Shown piece by piece: positions 24,221 through 30,040 of a DNA stretch of 30,040 nucleotides. Below the pieces are notes generated by a model, which had not been told where the DNA came from, searched no databases, and saw nothing but the letters and a program-made list of their open reading frames with translations. Where the stretch lies: contig JASHUS010000076.1 in the NCBI GenBank assembly GCA_030039865.1, positions 1-30,040 on the forward strand. Direction: 5' to 3'. A program made the translations under genes and the position numbers. The stretch is from Thermoplasmata archaeon. Lineage in GTDB: Archaea; Thermoplasmatota; Thermoplasmata; Lutacidiplasmatales; UBA184. Each line of letters begins with the position of its first letter. The stretch's first letter is position 1.

Positions 24221-25294
24221 ATGACAGAGATGTCAGGGGTGAAAGCGGCCGCGAGGCGGCCGTGGGTCGGGGTCGCGTGCGTCGCGCTGGCGATCACCGC
24301 GGTGATGGTCTTCTCGACGGGGCTATCCGCCGCGGCGGCGAGCGCCGGGCCCGCCACGATCGGGACCGGCGAACTCGAGTCGAACGCGGGCGGGGCGACG
24401 GGTCTCGCGAAGGAGTCGACGACGCACTTCACGGTCGGGGAGGGACCGAATCGCGCGGCGTACGACCCGGTCGACCACGACCTGTACGTGCCCGAGACCA
24501 ACGCGTCGCAGGTCCAGGTCTTCAGCCCGACGAACACCTTGGTCGGGACCGTGTCGATCGCGGGGTCCCACCCGGGCGCGGCGGCGTTCGACCCCCAGGA
24601 CGACTACGTCTACGTGACCGACGAATCCCTGGACCACATCTACCTCATTTCGGGGACGACGCTGAAGCACACGATCAAGAACAAGGTGATCGACGGAGCC
24701 TACGGGCTCGCCTACGACCCCGGCGACGGGGTGATGGTCGTGGCGAACTCGAACGAGGCGAACACCCTGTGGATCTCCGGGACCACGATCATCGCCGCGA
24801 TCAGCGTGGGGCTGGATCCGTTCGACGTCGCGTACGATCCGTACTGGTCCGAGGTGCTGGTCACCAATTACGTCAGCGGTACCGTGACGTGTTTTTCCGC
24901 GGTCACCGGGGACCTGGTCGGGACCGTGGCCGTGGGCACCGGCCCGACGGGGATCGCCTTCGACCCCTCCACGGAGTACGACTACGTCGAGAACTTCCTC
25001 ACCGGCAACGTGTCGGTGATCAACGGGTTCAACGGGGGCTGCACGCTCGATACCACGATCTCCGGCTTCGACTACCCGGACGGAGTAACATTCGATCAGG
25101 CGTCCCTGCAGATGTACATCACGAACGTCGGGAACGGGAAGGTCTCCGTCGTCACGTCGACCTCGATCGTGAAGAACTACACGACGTCGAAGAACGCGGA
25201 TCCGGTGGATGCGACCTATGACGCCTACAACGACGATGTCTACGTGGGCGGCTACGGGGCCAACCAAGGGACCGTGATGTACGTCCTCAGCTGA
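24221..25294 (+). CDS. Secreted seven-repeat YVTN-type beta-propeller protein (copy 1)
   Basis: 357 residues from ATG 24221, which follows a good ribosome site. After MTEMSGVKAAARRP a hydrophobic segment (WVGVACVALAITAVMVFSTGL) acts as a signal or N-terminal anchor. The rest has seven repeats of the form 'AYDPxxxxxYVxx': AAYDPVDHDLYVPE, AAFDPQDDYVYVTD, LAYDPGDGVMVVAN, VAYDPYWSEVLVTN, IAFDPSTEYDYVEN, VTFDQASLQMYITN, ATYDAYNDDVYVGG. Seven repeats fit one closed seven-bladed propeller. Two cysteines (GTVTCFSAV and NGGCTLD) may form a disulfide between neighbouring blades. There is no C-terminal membrane helix. A closely similar gene follows at 26117 after a DsbA-like gene. Likely outside the cell or anchored to the membrane surface; ligand unknown. 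Confidence 0.88.
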   Translation: MTEMSGVKAAARRPWVGVACVALAITAVMVFSTGLSAAAASAGPATIGTGELESNAGGATGLAKESTTHFTVGEGPNRAAYDPVDHDLYVPETNASQVQVFSPTNTLVGTVSIAGSHPGAAAFDPQDDYVYVTDESLDHIYLISGTTLKHTIKNKVIDGAYGLAYDPGDGVMVVANSNEANTLWISGTTIIAAISVGLDPFDVAYDPYWSEVLVTNYVSGTVTCFSAVTGDLVGTVAVGTGPTGIAFDPSTEYDYVENFLTGNVSVINGFNGGCTLDTTISGFDYPDGVTFDQASLQMYITNVGNGKVSVVTSTSIVKNYTTSKNADPVDATYDAYNDDVYVGGYGANQGTVMYVLS

Positions 25295-25450
25295 TCGGGA
25301 TGCGCGTCGCCTCCTTCACCGGAGGAGGCCCGACCAACCCCTTCCTCCGCCGGGCGGCCCCGGTCGGAGGATGTGCTCCGGGCCGTTCTTTCCGCGGAGC
25401 GGCTTCCGAAAGAGGGAAGTCCCGCCCCGGCTCCCCCGGCCCGACGAACG

Positions 25451-25996
25451 ATGGACGAGAACGAGGAGCTACCCGAACTGGTCCTGCCCATCGAATCGCG
25501 CGACAATTGCCGGGGACCCCCGTCGGCCCGGTACTCGCTCGTCGAGTACGGAAGCTACACGTCGCCCCATTGCCGCGACGTCGTGGGGGCCGTGAACGAG
25601 CTCGTCCGCGAGCTCGGGGACGACCTCTGCGTCGTGTTCCGCAACTTCCCCCAGCCGGGCGTACACCCCCTGTCCCGACCCGCCGCGGATGCGGCGGAGG
25701 CGGCCGGTCTGCAGGGCAAGTTCTGGCTGATGCACGACCGGCTGTTCGAGCACCAGGACGAGCTCTCGGAGAAGCTCATCCGGGAGATCGCCCTCGCGCT
25801 CCCGATCGAGAAGGAGGACTTCGATCGGGACCTCTCCTCGAGAGAGGCCGCGCGGCGCGTCGACGACGATATCGAGAGCGCGACGGAGGCGGGGGTCGGG
25901 GATGTCCCCACGTTCTTCGTCAACGGAAAGCTCCACGTGGGACAGTATGAGTTCCTTCCGCTGCTGAAGGCCCTCCAGGGGCCGGGCTCGACCTGA
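25451..25996 (+). CDS. DsbA/FrnE-like thioredoxin-fold protein lacking the first active-site Cys
   Basis: 181 residues from ATG 25451. It follows the DsbA-like pattern found alone or fused to NhaA antiporters: RGPPSARYSLVEYGSYTSPHC, then a helical insertion (FWLMHDRLFEHQDELSEKL) and the cis-Pro loop VPTFFVNGK (Pro153). In a usual CPxC site the first Cys attacks the substrate; here the motif is S38-P-H-C41, so only the second Cys remains. Cys20 and Cys60 are extra. No signal peptide is seen from this start, and the upstream extension to 25373 does not add one, so it is probably cytoplasmic. It may act in isomerisation, glutathione-type chemistry or binding instead of disulfide formation. It lies between two paralogous propeller genes on the same strand; the 156-base gap before it has a CCTCC/GGAGG hairpin but no clear promoter. 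Confidence 0.82.
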   Translation: MDENEELPELVLPIESRDNCRGPPSARYSLVEYGSYTSPHCRDVVGAVNELVRELGDDLCVVFRNFPQPGVHPLSRPAADAAEAAGLQGKFWLMHDRLFEHQDELSEKLIREIALALPIEKEDFDRDLSSREAARRVDDDIESATEAGVGDVPTFFVNGKLHVGQYEFLPLLKALQGPGST

Positions 25997-26052
25997 GATT
26001 CTTGTCCCGGCCGAGGCCGAGGGCGGCCTCCGAATCGACACCTTTCGGCTGC

Positions 26053-26110
26053 TCTTTATCACCGGACCGGATTCGCCCCGCTACGCCCCCACCGGGGGTG
26101 CCGGGAAGGA
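26053..26110 (+). promoter_or_regulatory. Promoter, 5' leader hairpin and ribosome site of second propeller gene
   Basis: CTTTATC (26053-26059) lies about 60 bases before the ATG, predicting a start near 26082. The leader then has CGCCCCC-ACC-GGGGGTG (26084-26100), a seven-base-pair stem with one G-T pair, followed by GGGAAGGA (26103-26110) six bases before ATG 26117. Spacing of all three elements matches the first propeller gene although the sequences differ. Confidence 0.5.
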
Positions 26111-26116
26111 ACGAAG

Positions 26117-27148
26117 ATGGAGACCCAGAGACCGAGAGGCGCGGCCGCCCGACGACTCGCGGTAATCGCGGGCGTCGCCGTGGTCGTCGCGGTAGTGATG
26201 ATGCTGTCCTCGGGACTGTCGGCGGCGTCGGGCGCCCACCCCCCCAGTGCGACGGCGCTCGCCAAGAAGACGACGCATTTCACGGTCGGCGCGGGCCCGA
26301 ACCGGGCCGCCTACGATCCCGTCGACCACGACCTCTACGTGCCCGAGTCGGGCGCAGCCCAGGTGCAGGTCTTCAGCCCCTCGAATGCCCTCGTGGGCGT
26401 GGTATCCCTCCCGTCCGATAGCATTCCGGGCGCCGCGGCGTTCGACCCCCAGGACAACTACGTCTACGTGACGGACCAGAACGTGGACCACGTCTATCTG
26501 ATCTCGGGGACGAGCCTCAAGCACACGATCACGAGCGGCTTGCTCGAGGACGCGTACGGGATCGCGTACAACCCCGGCGACGGCGCGATGGTCGTGGCCA
26601 ACAGCGGGTCGGATGACATCATCTGGATCGTGGGGACCGAGATCGCGTTCACCCAGACCGTCGGGGTCGATCCCTTCGAGGTCGCGTACGATCCCTATTG
26701 GTCCGAGATCCTCGTGTCCAATCAGTACGCCGACACCGTGACCTGCATCGATGCCGTCTACGCGACCTACCTCGGCAACGTGTCGGTCGGGACGGATCCG
26801 GCCGGGATCGCCTTCGATCCCGCCAACGACTACGCCTACGTCGCGAACACTTACAGCGACAACGTGTCCGTCCTCAACGGAGCCGGCGGACCGTGCTACC
26901 TCGTCGATACGATCTCGGGATTCGAGACGCCGGACGGGATCGGGTTCGACCAAGCGACCCTCCAGCTGTACATCACGAACCTCTACACCGGAAAGGTGTC
27001 GACCGTCGCGACGTTCTCGATCCTGAAGAATTACAAGACGTCCTCCTCGGCCTATCCGGTGGACGCGACCTACGATCCGTACAACGACGACGTCTACGTG
27101 GGCGGGACCGGTGCGGGGACGGGGACCACGATGTACGTCTTCACCTGA
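26117..27148 (+). CDS. Secreted seven-repeat YVTN-type beta-propeller protein (copy 2)
   Basis: 343 residues. A basic start (RPRGAAARR) and the hydrophobic LAVIAGVAVVVAVVMMLSSGL form a signal or anchor. Seven repeats match copy 1 one for one: AAYDPVDHDLYVPE, AAFDPQDNYVYVTD, IAYNPGDGAMVVAN, VAYDPYWSEILVSN, IAFDPANDYAYVAN, IGFDQATLQLYITN, ATYDPYNDDVYVGG. Well over half of all positions are identical to copy 1 by eye, and the two cysteines (DTVTCIDAV and GGPCYLV) are kept, so this is a tandem duplication that later diverged, mostly in the signal region and loops. As in copy 1 there is no C-terminal anchor. Function is unknown; ligand binding or envelope structure is likely. It converges with the oxidoreductase gene ending at 27224. 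Confidence 0.88.
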   Translation: METQRPRGAAARRLAVIAGVAVVVAVVMMLSSGLSAASGAHPPSATALAKKTTHFTVGAGPNRAAYDPVDHDLYVPESGAAQVQVFSPSNALVGVVSLPSDSIPGAAAFDPQDNYVYVTDQNVDHVYLISGTSLKHTITSGLLEDAYGIAYNPGDGAMVVANSGSDDIIWIVGTEIAFTQTVGVDPFEVAYDPYWSEILVSNQYADTVTCIDAVYATYLGNVSVGTDPAGIAFDPANDYAYVANTYSDNVSVLNGAGGPCYLVDTISGFETPDGIGFDQATLQLYITNLYTGKVSTVATFSILKNYKTSSSAYPVDATYDPYNDDVYVGGTGAGTGTTMYVFT

Positions 27149-27223
27149 CCGGGACGAAGGTCGGCGAGTCCGGACGCCAACCCTTTCCGCCCACCTCTCG
27201 GGGGCAGCGCCGGGTCCCCCCGG

Positions 27224-28129
27224 CTAGGGCCGGACGAGCAACACGAGCTTCCCGCGCACGTGACCCCCCTCGCTGACGCGGTGCGCCTCGGCGATCTGCG
27301 CGAGCGGGAAGGTCTGCGCGATGGGCAGCGAGAATTGCCCGGACTCGATCAGGGTGCCGATCTGCCCGATCGCGTGCACGGCCCGGCCGTCGGAACCGGT
27401 GCTGAACCTCACCCCGTGCTGCTTCGCGCCGGCGTAGTCGGCGATCGTCACGACGTGCTCCGCGCCGCCGGTCAGCTCGATCAGTTCGGGGAGGACGCCA
27501 CTCCCTGCGACGTCCAGGGCCAGGTCGATCCCGTCGGGCGCGAGAGCGCGGACGCGCGCGACCAAGCCCTCGCCATAGACGGTGGGATCGGCCCCCAGGG
27601 AATGAAGGTACTCCTGATTGGGGGGACTCGCGGTCCCGATCACCCGGGCGCCGCGCGCGAGGGCGAGCTGGACCGCGGCGCTGCCGATCCCTCCGGCCGC
27701 CCCGCTGACGAGCAGCGTGCTCCCCGCCCGGACGCCGAGCGCGTCCAGGCTCCGCGTGGCGGTCTCGACGACGACCGGCAGTCCCGCCGCCTCGACGAAG
27801 CCGAGCGAGCGCGGGATCGGGGCGAAGTAGGTGGCCAGCGCGAACTCGGCGGCCCCGGCGCCGTCGTCGGAGAATCCGAAGACGCGATCACCGACGCGGA
27901 CGTGGGCCGCGTCGCGGCCGACCTCGTTGACCACGCCCGCCACCTCCCGGCCGGTCGTCTGGGGAAGGTCCCCGCCCATCAATCCTTGACGGAACTTCCA
28001 GTCGGTGGGATTGACACCGGCGGCGTGCACCGCGATCCGGATCTGGCCGGGCCCGGGGTGAGGATCCGGCAGATCGGCGATCTCCAGGACCTCGGGGCCT
28101 CCAAAGCGGCGGAAGCGCGCGGCCTTCAT
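27224..28129 (-). CDS. Zinc-free alcohol dehydrogenase / quinone oxidoreductase-like protein
   Basis: 301 residues, the normal length of the QOR-type medium-chain dehydrogenases, which reduce quinones or enones with NADPH. The GroES-like N-domain reads MKAARFRRFGGPEVLEIADL, HAAGVNPTDWKFRQG and GREVAGVVNEVG. The nucleotide-binding loop is SGAAGGIGSAAVQLALARGARVIG, described here as AAGGIG followed by a helix. The usual cysteine cluster of the structural zinc site is missing, as expected for QOR members. Cytoplasmic. It is the last gene of the reverse-strand set tautomerase - alpha/beta hydrolase - oxidoreductase, 52 bases after the hydrolase, under the divergent TetR-type regulator. A role in dealing with reactive carbonyl or aromatic compounds is inferred from this set. 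Confidence 0.88.
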   Translation of the reverse strand: MKAARFRRFGGPEVLEIADLPDPHPGPGQIRIAVHAAGVNPTDWKFRQGLMGGDLPQTTGREVAGVVNEVGRDAAHVRVGDRVFGFSDDGAGAAEFALATYFAPIPRSLGFVEAAGLPVVVETATRSLDALGVRAGSTLLVSGAAGGIGSAAVQLALARGARVIGTASPPNQEYLHSLGADPTVYGEGLVARVRALAPDGIDLALDVAGSGVLPELIELTGGAEHVVTIADYAGAKQHGVRFSTGSDGRAVHAIGQIGTLIESGQFSLPIAQTFPLAQIAEAHRVSEGGHVRGKLVLLVRP

Positions 28130-28181
28130 CGTTCGATCCGAGCGGGACGCCTCGGCGCGGAAGGGCGGTTCCCGGGCCGAT

Positions 28182-28877
28182 TCAGGGCCCGATCGAAGCC
28201 GCTGCTTCCGCGATGAGGTCGGCCACCTCGGTGGGATGGGAGACCATCGCCGCGTGGCTCGACGGGACGCTCCGAACCTTCGCCCCGATCCGCTTCGCCA
28301 TGAACTGCTCCGCGTCGGGGGGGATCATCTGGTCGTTCGACGCGACCAGGTACCACGAGGGAAGATGCTTCCAGGCCGGCGCGCCGCTCGGGCCGGCGAA
28401 CGATTTCAGGCTCAGGGGCCCCTGGACCGCCGCCATGACGCTCGCTTCCGCCGGGTCGACGTCGGCGGCGAACGCCTTCGCAAAACCGGCGCGATCGATC
28501 CAGAGGAAGCCGTTCGAGTCGGGCCGGACCTGGGCGGCGCCGGCGGGGGCCGGGCCGAGCTTGCTCAACGCGTCGAGGCTCTCGCCCTGGTCGAGCGCGA
28601 ACGCTGCGATGTAGACGAGCGCCTTGACGTTCGAGACCCCGTTCGCGGCGTTCGTGATCACGGCGCCGCCGTACGAATGGCCGACGAGGACCACCGGGCC
28701 TGTCTGGGTCGCGAGCAGTTTCCGCGTCGCGGCGACGTCCTCGTCGATCGAGGTCAGGGGCAGCTGGGCCGCCACGACACCGAACCCTCGCTGCTGGAGG
28801 ATCGGGATGACCTTCGACCACGACGACCCGTCCGCCCACGCTCCGTGCACCAGGACCACCGTCGGCTTCGACTGCAT
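28182..28877 (-). CDS. Alpha/beta hydrolase (esterase-like)
   Basis: 231 residues from ATG 28877. The first strand and oxyanion region are TVVLVHGAWADGSSW; the nucleophile elbow is GHSYGG; an acid is likely in VASNDQMIPP; the catalytic histidine is in PSSHAAMVSHP. This layout matches the salicylate-esterase / hydroxynitrile-lyase-like group of small alpha/beta hydrolases, which cut esters or C-C bonds of small molecules. Cytoplasmic; no signal. The frame stays open to 28955, but that extension overlaps the end of the tautomerase gene and adds a Trp/Arg-rich stretch unlike the family, so ATG 28877, 16 bases after the tautomerase stop, is preferred. The tight spacing supports a common transcript with its neighbours. 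Confidence 0.88.
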   Translation of the reverse strand: MQSKPTVVLVHGAWADGSSWSKVIPILQQRGFGVVAAQLPLTSIDEDVAATRKLLATQTGPVVLVGHSYGGAVITNAANGVSNVKALVYIAAFALDQGESLDALSKLGPAPAGAAQVRPDSNGFLWIDRAGFAKAFAADVDPAEASVMAAVQGPLSLKSFAGPSGAPAWKHLPSWYLVASNDQMIPPDAEQFMAKRIGAKVRSVPSSHAAMVSHPTEVADLIAEAAASIGP

Positions 28878-28893
28878 CGATTTCGCTACCCGC

Positions 28894-29340
28894 TCAGGCA
28901 CTGCCGCCGGATTTTCCCGCCATCGCCACCAGCTGGGCTCGAGCGGCTTGGGCAATGTCCGCGCCTGTATTAGCGTGGCCGTTGATGCCCCATCCGCCCT
29001 CGGGCGATTCGTAAATCAGCACCCACGTCCGCTGGGCGAGGGAGGGGTCGTGGGCCGCCGTCGCGACGATGTCGGTCAACTCCTGGACGACCCCGAGCTG
29101 CTTCTCGCGGTTCAGGACGCCGACGGGGGTGAGCACCTGCACGCGGACGTAGTTCGAGTCCCCGTCCACGTTCGCGATCGCACCCGCCGGCAGATCGTGG
29201 ACGAACGCGGCGGTGTTCTTCTGGAAGAGCGGGATCGGGGGGACCTTCTCCCACTTCATCACCGCGGCCGCGAGGTCGCGGGCGAGCGCATGCGGGTTCG
29301 GGAACGTGCCGGCCGTTGCGTAGACGTCGATCATCGGCAT
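28894..29340 (-). CDS. Tautomerase-superfamily protein
   Basis: 148 residues. It starts MPMIDVYATAG; after removal of the initiator Met, Pro1 would be the catalytic base of the 4-oxalocrotonate tautomerase superfamily. The length and the second beta-alpha-beta unit (YVRVQVLTPVGVLNREKQL, then TWVLIYESPEGGWGINGH) fit the double-length members that act as trimers (cis-CaaD/MSAD-like or the widespread uncharacterised group). These enzymes isomerise or hydrate unsaturated acids and ketones. It is the first gene of the reverse-strand operon and is divergent from the TetR-type regulator; a CATAAT-rich stretch 20-35 bases upstream is its likely promoter. The substrate is unknown. Confidence 0.85.
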   Translation of the reverse strand: MPMIDVYATAGTFPNPHALARDLAAAVMKWEKVPPIPLFQKNTAAFVHDLPAGAIANVDGDSNYVRVQVLTPVGVLNREKQLGVVQELTDIVATAAHDPSLAQRTWVLIYESPEGGWGINGHANTGADIAQAARAQLVAMAGKSGGSA

Positions 29341-29357
29341 GGGTCTTCGAACCTCGC

Positions 29358-29379
29358 ATTATGACGAGCATCATATAAT
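29358..29379. promoter_or_regulatory. Divergent promoter with nested inverted repeats (TetR operon)
   Basis: The 60-base gap between the tautomerase and regulator starts holds the AT-rich stretch 29358-29379. Outer arms ATTAT and ATAAT and inner arms TATGA and TCATA share the same centre. CATATAAT (29372-29379) lies about 25 bases before the regulator ATG and serves as its TATA box; the other arm is placed to serve the reverse operon. A TetR dimer bound here would block both promoters. The binding is inferred. Confidence 0.55.
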
Positions 29380-29400
29380 CTCTGATACTCGGAGGGATCG

Positions 29401-30018
29401 ATGGGGACGGCTCGGGCCGGTGCGAAACGACGCCCCGGGCCGCCCGGCCGCGAGCGGATGGTCGCGAGCGCCGCCGTCCTCATCGGATCGCGCGGGGTCG
29501 ACGCGACTTCGTTCTCGGACGTCCTCGCCTCGAGCCGCGCCCCGCGGGGCTCGATCTACTACTACTTCCCGGCGGGGAAACGCCAGCTCGTCGAGGACGC
29601 GGTCGCGTGGACGGCCGCCCAGGTGCTCGCCTATCAGCGCACGTGCCGGGCCCGGGACCCGGCCGGCGTGCTCACTCACTTCCTCGCGTTCTTCCGGCGA
29701 TCGATCGTCGCGTCGGAGTGCCGGGCAGGATGCCCGGTCGCCGCTGTCGCGATCGGGGCCTACACGGAGGAGGCGGTGCTCGCCTCGGCGGTTCGATCGA
29801 GCTTCCGATCCTGGATCGATCTGCTCGTGCGTCAGCTCACCGAGCTCGGGGTGCCGCCGCGCGCGGCGCGCCGGCTCGCGGTCACGACGCTCGCCTCGAT
29901 CGAGGGCGCCCTCCTGCTCTGCCGCGCGGAGGGCCGCGTCGATCCGCTCGACGAGGTCGCCGAGGCCCTGCGGCGCTGGGCCCCGCGCCGGAAGTCACGG
30001 ACGCCGACCCGCCGCTGA
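29401..30018 (+). CDS. TetR/AcrR-family regulator, LmrA/YxaF-like
   Basis: 205 residues. The N-terminal helix-turn-helix is clear: RERMVASAAVLIGSRGVDATSF, SDVLASSRAPRGSIYYYFPAGK and QLVEDAV are the standard helices 1-4. The C-terminal domain has the ECRAGCPVAAVAIGAY segment typical of the LmrA/YxaF group, whose members release DNA on binding small hydrophobic or aromatic compounds. It is divergent from the tautomerase - hydrolase - oxidoreductase operon, the classic layout for a local repressor. ATG 29401 is supported both by a TATA-like box 25 bases upstream (leaderless) and by GGAGGG four bases upstream. The last 22 bases of the window after its stop show no feature. Confidence 0.9.
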   Translation: MGTARAGAKRRPGPPGRERMVASAAVLIGSRGVDATSFSDVLASSRAPRGSIYYYFPAGKRQLVEDAVAWTAAQVLAYQRTCRARDPAGVLTHFLAFFRRSIVASECRAGCPVAAVAIGAYTEEAVLASAVRSSFRSWIDLLVRQLTELGVPPRAARRLAVTTLASIEGALLLCRAEGRVDPLDEVAEALRRWAPRRKSRTPTRR

Positions 30019-30040
30019 GCGGTTCAGCCCTTCCCGAACG

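Noticed and set aside
25451..25996. DsbA-like protein as the oxidant of the propeller cysteines
   Set aside because: It lacks a signal peptide and the nucleophilic cysteine, so direct oxidation of secreted propellers is not supported.

Overview
The window is GC-rich, gene-dense DNA and looks archaeal. The evidence is short TATA-like boxes about 25 nt upstream of several start codons (leaderless genes), an archaeal-type Lrp/AsnC regulator divergent from a type I glutamine synthetase, a class II tRNA-Leu without an encoded CCA, and several large secreted beta-propeller, Kelch or PKD proteins with an N-terminal signal and often a C-terminal membrane anchor. That surface-protein style, with 'FTExGLPSG' repeats, recalls uncultured Thermoplasmatota-like lineages, but this placement is inference. 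No CRISPR array, insertion sequence or phage gene cluster was seen.

Layout. 1-200: end of a VOC-fold gene. 285-7555: two giant surface proteins (14-repeat propeller plus three PKD-like domains; Kelch plus propeller) converging with overlapping stop codons. 7652-8863: saccharopine dehydrogenase-like oxidoreductase. 8995-10654: a probable arsenic module, with a divergent HxlR-type regulator, a 52-residue ORF, an arsenate-reductase (LMW phosphatase fold) gene carrying an in-frame amber codon in its catalytic loop, and a glycerol-facilitator-like aquaporin. A perfect 22-nt palindrome separates it from 10727-12985, which holds a protein of unknown function and a YtcJ-like amidohydrolase. 13038-16008: glutamine synthetase, divergent Lrp regulator with an operator-like palindrome between them, and an LsrF-like aldolase/thiolase. 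16205-19264: a large STAND ATPase with helical repeats and a C-terminal winged helix. 19361-21349: a secreted protein of unknown function.

21531-21615 is tRNA-Leu(CAG), followed by a near-perfect inverted copy of its own T-arm. A reverse-strand operon follows: vapB, vapC and a third, translationally coupled gene with a possible Cys/His metal site. Then come a metallo-beta-lactamase-fold hydrolase and a tandem pair of seven-repeat secreted propellers flanking a DsbA-like protein that lacks the first active-site cysteine. Both propeller genes have a GC hairpin at the same place in the 5' leader. The right end (27224-30018) is a TetR-type regulator divergent from a tautomerase - alpha/beta hydrolase - quinone-oxidoreductase-like operon, with overlapping promoters and an inverted repeat between them.

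The most notable points are the arsenic module with the amber-interrupted catalytic loop, the three-gene vapBC operon, the tRNA T-arm inverted repeat, the paired propellers with conserved 5' hairpins, and the operator architecture of the glnA-lrp region. All functional calls come from reading motifs by eye; no database search was possible.
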